Of a stretch of DNA of 7,445 bases, positions 5,203 to 7,445 are shown in pieces. The notes below the pieces were generated by a model. It made no database searches, was not told the origin of the DNA, and saw only the letters and a list, made by a program, of their open reading frames with translations. Within the stretch, counting starts at the first letter, position 1; each line of letters starts with the position of its first letter. The DNA is from JBPESN01 sp051710625 (GTDB lineage Bacteria > Pseudomonadota > Gammaproteobacteria > Enterobacterales > Enterobacteriaceae), in NCBI RefSeq assembly GCF_051710625.1, contig NZ_JBPESN010000091.1:1-7445 (forward strand), written 5' to 3'. Position numbers and translations under genes: made by a program.

Positions 5203-6663
5203 ATGACAACGCTTTATACCGTAATCAACTGGTTATTGCTGTTCGGCTATTGGTTGTTGATCGCAGGCGTCACCCTGCGGGTTATGATGAAACGTCGCGC
5301 GGTGCCCTCCGCCATGGCCTGGCTGCTGGTCATCTATATTCTCCCCCTGGTGGGGATTATTACCTATCTGCTGTTCGGCGAACTCAATCTGGGTAAACGC
5401 CGCGCCGAACGCAGTAAGGCCCTTTGGCCGTCCACCGCCAAGTGGATCGAAGATCTCAAAGGCTGTCGCCGCATTTTTGCCAGTGAAAATAGCGAAGTGG
5501 CCCGGGCGTTGTTTCAACTGTGCGAGCACCGTCAGGGCATGGGTGGCCTGAAGGGCAACCAAATGCAGCTGCTGACCAGCAGCGATGATGCCCTGCGGGC
5601 GCTGGTCCGCGATATCGGCCTGGCGCAAAACAATATTGAGATAGTGTTCTATATCTGGCAGAACGGCGGCCTGGTGGACCAGGTGGCTGAGGCGTTAATG
5701 GCGGCGGCGCGGCGCGGCGTGCGCTGCCGGCTAATGCTCGATTCCGCCGGCAGCGTGGACTTTTTCCGCAGTCCCTACCCCGCACTGATGCGCGCCGCCG
5801 GAGTGCATGTCGTAGAAGCCCTGCACGTCAGCCTCCTGCGCGTCTTTCTGCGCCGCATGGATTTGCGCCAGCATCGCAAAATGGTGCTGATTGACAATTA
5901 TATCGCCTACACCGGCAGCATGAACATGGTGGATCCGCGTTTTTTCAAACAGGACGCCGGCGTCGGGCAATGGATCGATATCATGGCGCGCATGGAGGGG
6001 CCGGTTGCGACCGCGATGGGGATCATTTTCTCCTGCGACTGGGAAATAGAAACCGGGGAACGCATCCTGCCGCCGCCGCCCGACGTCAATATCATGCCGT
6101 TTGAACAGGCCACCGGACACACCATTCAAGTGATCGCGTCGGGGCCCGGTTTCCCCGAGGGGGTCATTCATCAGGCGTTGCTCACCTCGATTTATGCGGC
6201 GCGCGAACAACTGGTGATGACCACGCCCTACCTGGTGCCGAGCGACGATTTGCTCCACGCCATTTGTACCGCGGCGCAGCGCGGCGTGGAGGTCCATATT
6301 ATCGTTCCACGCCATAACGATTCCATGTTGGTAGGCTGGGCCAGCCGTGCCTTTTTTGCCGAACTACTAGAAGCCGGAGTGCTGATCCATCAGTTTGGAG
6401 GCGGTCTGCTGCATACTAAGAGTGTGCTGGTCGACGGTCAATTGAGTCTGGTGGGGACGGTAAATCTGGACATGCGCAGCCTATGGCTTAATTTTGAGAT
6501 AACCCTGGTCATCGACGATGACGATTTTGGCAGCGATCTGGCGCGGGTACAGGAGGACTATATCGCCCGCTCACGGCTCATTGAAGCCAAAGTCTGGTCA
6601 AAGCGTCCCTACTGGCAGCGTATTGTCGAGCGGCTGTTCTACTTTTTCAGTCCATTACTGTAA
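5203..6663 (+). CDS. clsA: Cardiolipin synthase A
   Basis: This 486-residue protein has the same length as E. coli ClsA and aligns without gaps that I can see. It condenses two phosphatidylglycerol molecules into cardiolipin plus glycerol at the inner membrane. Two N-terminal membrane spans lie at about 8-27 and 37-58, followed by the conserved LGKRRAER stretch. Both phospholipase D-type HxKxxxxD motifs are intact: His224-Lys226-Asp231 (HRKMVLID) with GSMN after it, and His404-Lys406-Asp411 (HTKSVLVD) with GTVN after it. The C-terminus ERLFYFFSPLL is also preserved. ATG 5203 gives the family N-terminus MTT.YT; the nearest AGGA (5187-5190) is 12 bases away, so the ribosome binding site is weak. 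TATTAT at 5115-5120 could be a -10, but it lacks a -35. The gene diverges from yciY and is followed after 51 bases by the broken yciU. It appears functional. Confidence 0.97.
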   Translation: MTTLYTVINWLLLFGYWLLIAGVTLRVMMKRRAVPSAMAWLLVIYILPLVGIITYLLFGELNLGKRRAERSKALWPSTAKWIEDLKGCRRIFASENSEVARALFQLCEHRQGMGGLKGNQMQLLTSSDDALRALVRDIGLAQNNIEIVFYIWQNGGLVDQVAEALMAAARRGVRCRLMLDSAGSVDFFRSPYPALMRAAGVHVVEALHVSLLRVFLRRMDLRQHRKMVLIDNYIAYTGSMNMVDPRFFKQDAGVGQWIDIMARMEGPVATAMGIIFSCDWEIETGERILPPPPDVNIMPFEQATGHTIQVIASGPGFPEGVIHQALLTSIYAAREQLVMTTPYLVPSDDLLHAICTAAQRGVEVHIIVPRHNDSMLVGWASRAFFAELLEAGVLIHQFGGGLLHTKSVLVDGQLSLVGTVNLDMRSLWLNFEITLVIDDDDFGSDLARVQEDYIARSRLIEAKVWSKRPYWQRIVERLFYFFSPLL

Positions 6664-6714
6664 TTTTGCCGGACGGCATGCTGTAATAGCGCCAATTCAG
6701 CTAACGGGACAGTA

Positions 6715-6931
6715 ATGATGGATGTAGACAATTGTCTGACGGACAACGAAACACTCGAAGCGGCCTACGATATTTTTCTTGAACTGGCGCAGAATAATCT
6801 CGATCCGGCGGACGTTTTGCTATGCACTGCAGTTTGAGCAGCGCGGCGCGGCAGAGCCGTTTGATTCGTCAGAAGCGTGGCATGAGCAGGTGGATTTCGA
6901 TCTCAATCCCGATCTTTTCGCCGAAGTGGTC
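6715..6931 (+). pseudogene. yciU: yciU (DUF440/HI1450-family) remnant, frameshifted and cut by an IS
   Basis: The start matches E. coli YciU (about 109 residues, a small acidic protein of unclear function, sometimes called a dsDNA mimic). From ATG 6715 or 6718 it reads MDVDNCLTDNETLEAAYDIF, then NNLDPADVLL. At 6823-6826 four bases stand where six (codons for the family's Phe-Asn) are expected. Frame 1 then hits TGA at 6835-6837, while frame 2 continues LQFEQRG, HEQVDFDLNPDLFAEVV. At 6931/6932 the IS3 element begins, removing about the last third. The two lesions are independent; which came first cannot be told. Any surviving product would be about 40 residues. The downstream part of yciU may lie beyond the IS, outside the window. 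GGGA at 6706-6709 is the likely ribosome binding site. Confidence 0.9.
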
Positions 6932-7445
6932 TGTAGTGGCCAACTAAAACTGGGCACCGCGTTAGCGTTTTTCCAGTATCTATTTTCTGATTCGTTTGGT
7001 GGCAACCCACCGTTATATTTATGCGGCCTGAATGCGCTGTAATATCCCACGATATAGTCGGTAATTTCATAAGCTGCTTCGCTGAAGCTTATGTAGCCCG
7101 TTACCGGTATCCACTCGTTTTTCAGACTTCTGAAGAAGCGCTCCATCGGACTGTTATCCCAACAATTACCACGCCGACTCATGCTTTGTTTGATCCGGTA
7201 ACGCCACAGCAACTGCCGGAACTGCCTGCTTGTATAGTGGCTACCCTGATCGCTGTGGAACATCACTCCGGCTGGTTTACCACGCGTTTCCCATGCCATT
7301 TCCAGTGCTTTGATGATTAGTCTGCTGTCCGGGGAGAACGACATAGCCCAGCCCACCGGTTTCCTCGCGAACAGATCAAGAACAACCGCAAGGTATGCCC
7401 AGCGTTTCCCGGTCCAGATATACGTCACATCGCCGCACCATACCT
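6820..7445 (-). CDS. IS3-family transposase (OrfB), partial, with lost stop codon
   Basis: This is a DDE transposase of the IS3 family, cutting and joining IS ends. It enters from beyond 7445, reading VWCGDVTYIWTGKRWAYL; the Asp of GDVTYI is the first catalytic residue. The second is the Asp in HSDQGSHY and the third is the Glu in NSPMERFF, separated by exactly 35 residues as in the D(35)E signature. RPHKYNGGLPPNESENRYW marks the C-terminal end. The natural TGA, present in the left copy at 117-119, is TGG here (6942-6940). Reading therefore leaves the IS and adds 40 residues antisense to yciU, ending at 6820. The N-terminal OrfA region and the frameshift site are outside the window. The catalytic core looks intact; whether the tail affects activity is unknown. 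Confidence 0.9.
   Translation of the reverse strand, partial: VWCGDVTYIWTGKRWAYLAVVLDLFARKPVGWAMSFSPDSRLIIKALEMAWETRGKPAGVMFHSDQGSHYTSRQFRQLLWRYRIKQSMSRRGNCWDNSPMERFFRSLKNEWIPVTGYISFSEAAYEITDYIVGYYSAFRPHKYNGGLPPNESENRYWKNANAVPSFSWPLQTTSAKRSGLRSKSTCSCHASDESNGSAAPRCSNCSA
6932..7445 (-). mobile_element. IS3-family insertion sequence in yciU (right copy, 3' part)
   Basis: The element begins with TGTAGTGGCCAACTAAAACT at 6932, directly after the yciU codons for AEVV, and runs past the window edge. Its first 127 bases are the inverted repeat of window positions 1-127 with three differences. It is read leftward, so its transposase 3' end faces yciU. The two copies therefore face each other. The far end and target duplication cannot be seen. 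Confidence 0.92.

Noticed and set aside
1..7445. Composite transposon carrying the whole block
   Set aside because: The flanked genes are core enterobacterial genes in near-native order, so independent insertions are far more likely than acquisition as a unit.
1..7445. CRISPR array, tRNA, rRNA or phage attachment site
   Set aside because: No regularly spaced repeats, cloverleaf-type sequence or integrase gene was seen on either strand.

Overview
The window reads as the chromosome of a Sodalis-like enterobacterium, an inference from three things. The genes and their order are enterobacterial (YciC, YciB, YciA, TonB, YciI, YciY, cardiolipin synthase A and YciU align closely with the E. coli proteins as I remember them). 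The base composition is fairly GC-rich. Intact housekeeping genes sit beside freshly broken ones and insertion sequences, as expected in a host-restricted symbiont losing genes. No database was consulted.

Layout: 1-127 is the 3' end of an IS3-family element pointing right. 128-384 holds no gene, only two weak dyads. 385-794 is a broken YkgJ-type cysteine-cluster gene (one-base frameshift, and Arg replacing one Cys of the CxxCxxCC cluster). 851-2653 is a likely yciC-yciB-yciA operon of two membrane proteins and an acyl-CoA thioesterase. tonB (2695-3396) converges on yciA with a candidate terminator between them. tonB and yciI (3675-3971) diverge from a shared 278-bp intergenic region with a possible Fur-like site. 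3972-4472 has no convincing gene; E. coli has kch next to yciI on this side. 4473-4706 encodes a small exported Ala/Ser-rich protein of unknown function. On the minus strand, 4860-5027 is the short gene yciY with a near-consensus sigma-70 promoter and a terminator. 5203-6663 is intact clsA. 6715-6931 is the front of yciU, broken by a 2-base deletion and cut by a second copy of the same IS3 element, which points left and runs off the window at 7445.

Together, most intact genes serve the cell envelope: TonB energises outer-membrane transport, ClsA makes cardiolipin, YciB is linked to septation and envelope assembly, and YciA hydrolyses acyl-CoAs. The two IS copies face each other as inverted repeats around a 6.8-kb segment, so recombination between them would invert the block. 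I found no convincing new multi-gene system. The items most worth following up are the small exported protein with its long leader, the transposase that has lost its stop codon and reads into yciU antisense, and the traces of ongoing gene decay.
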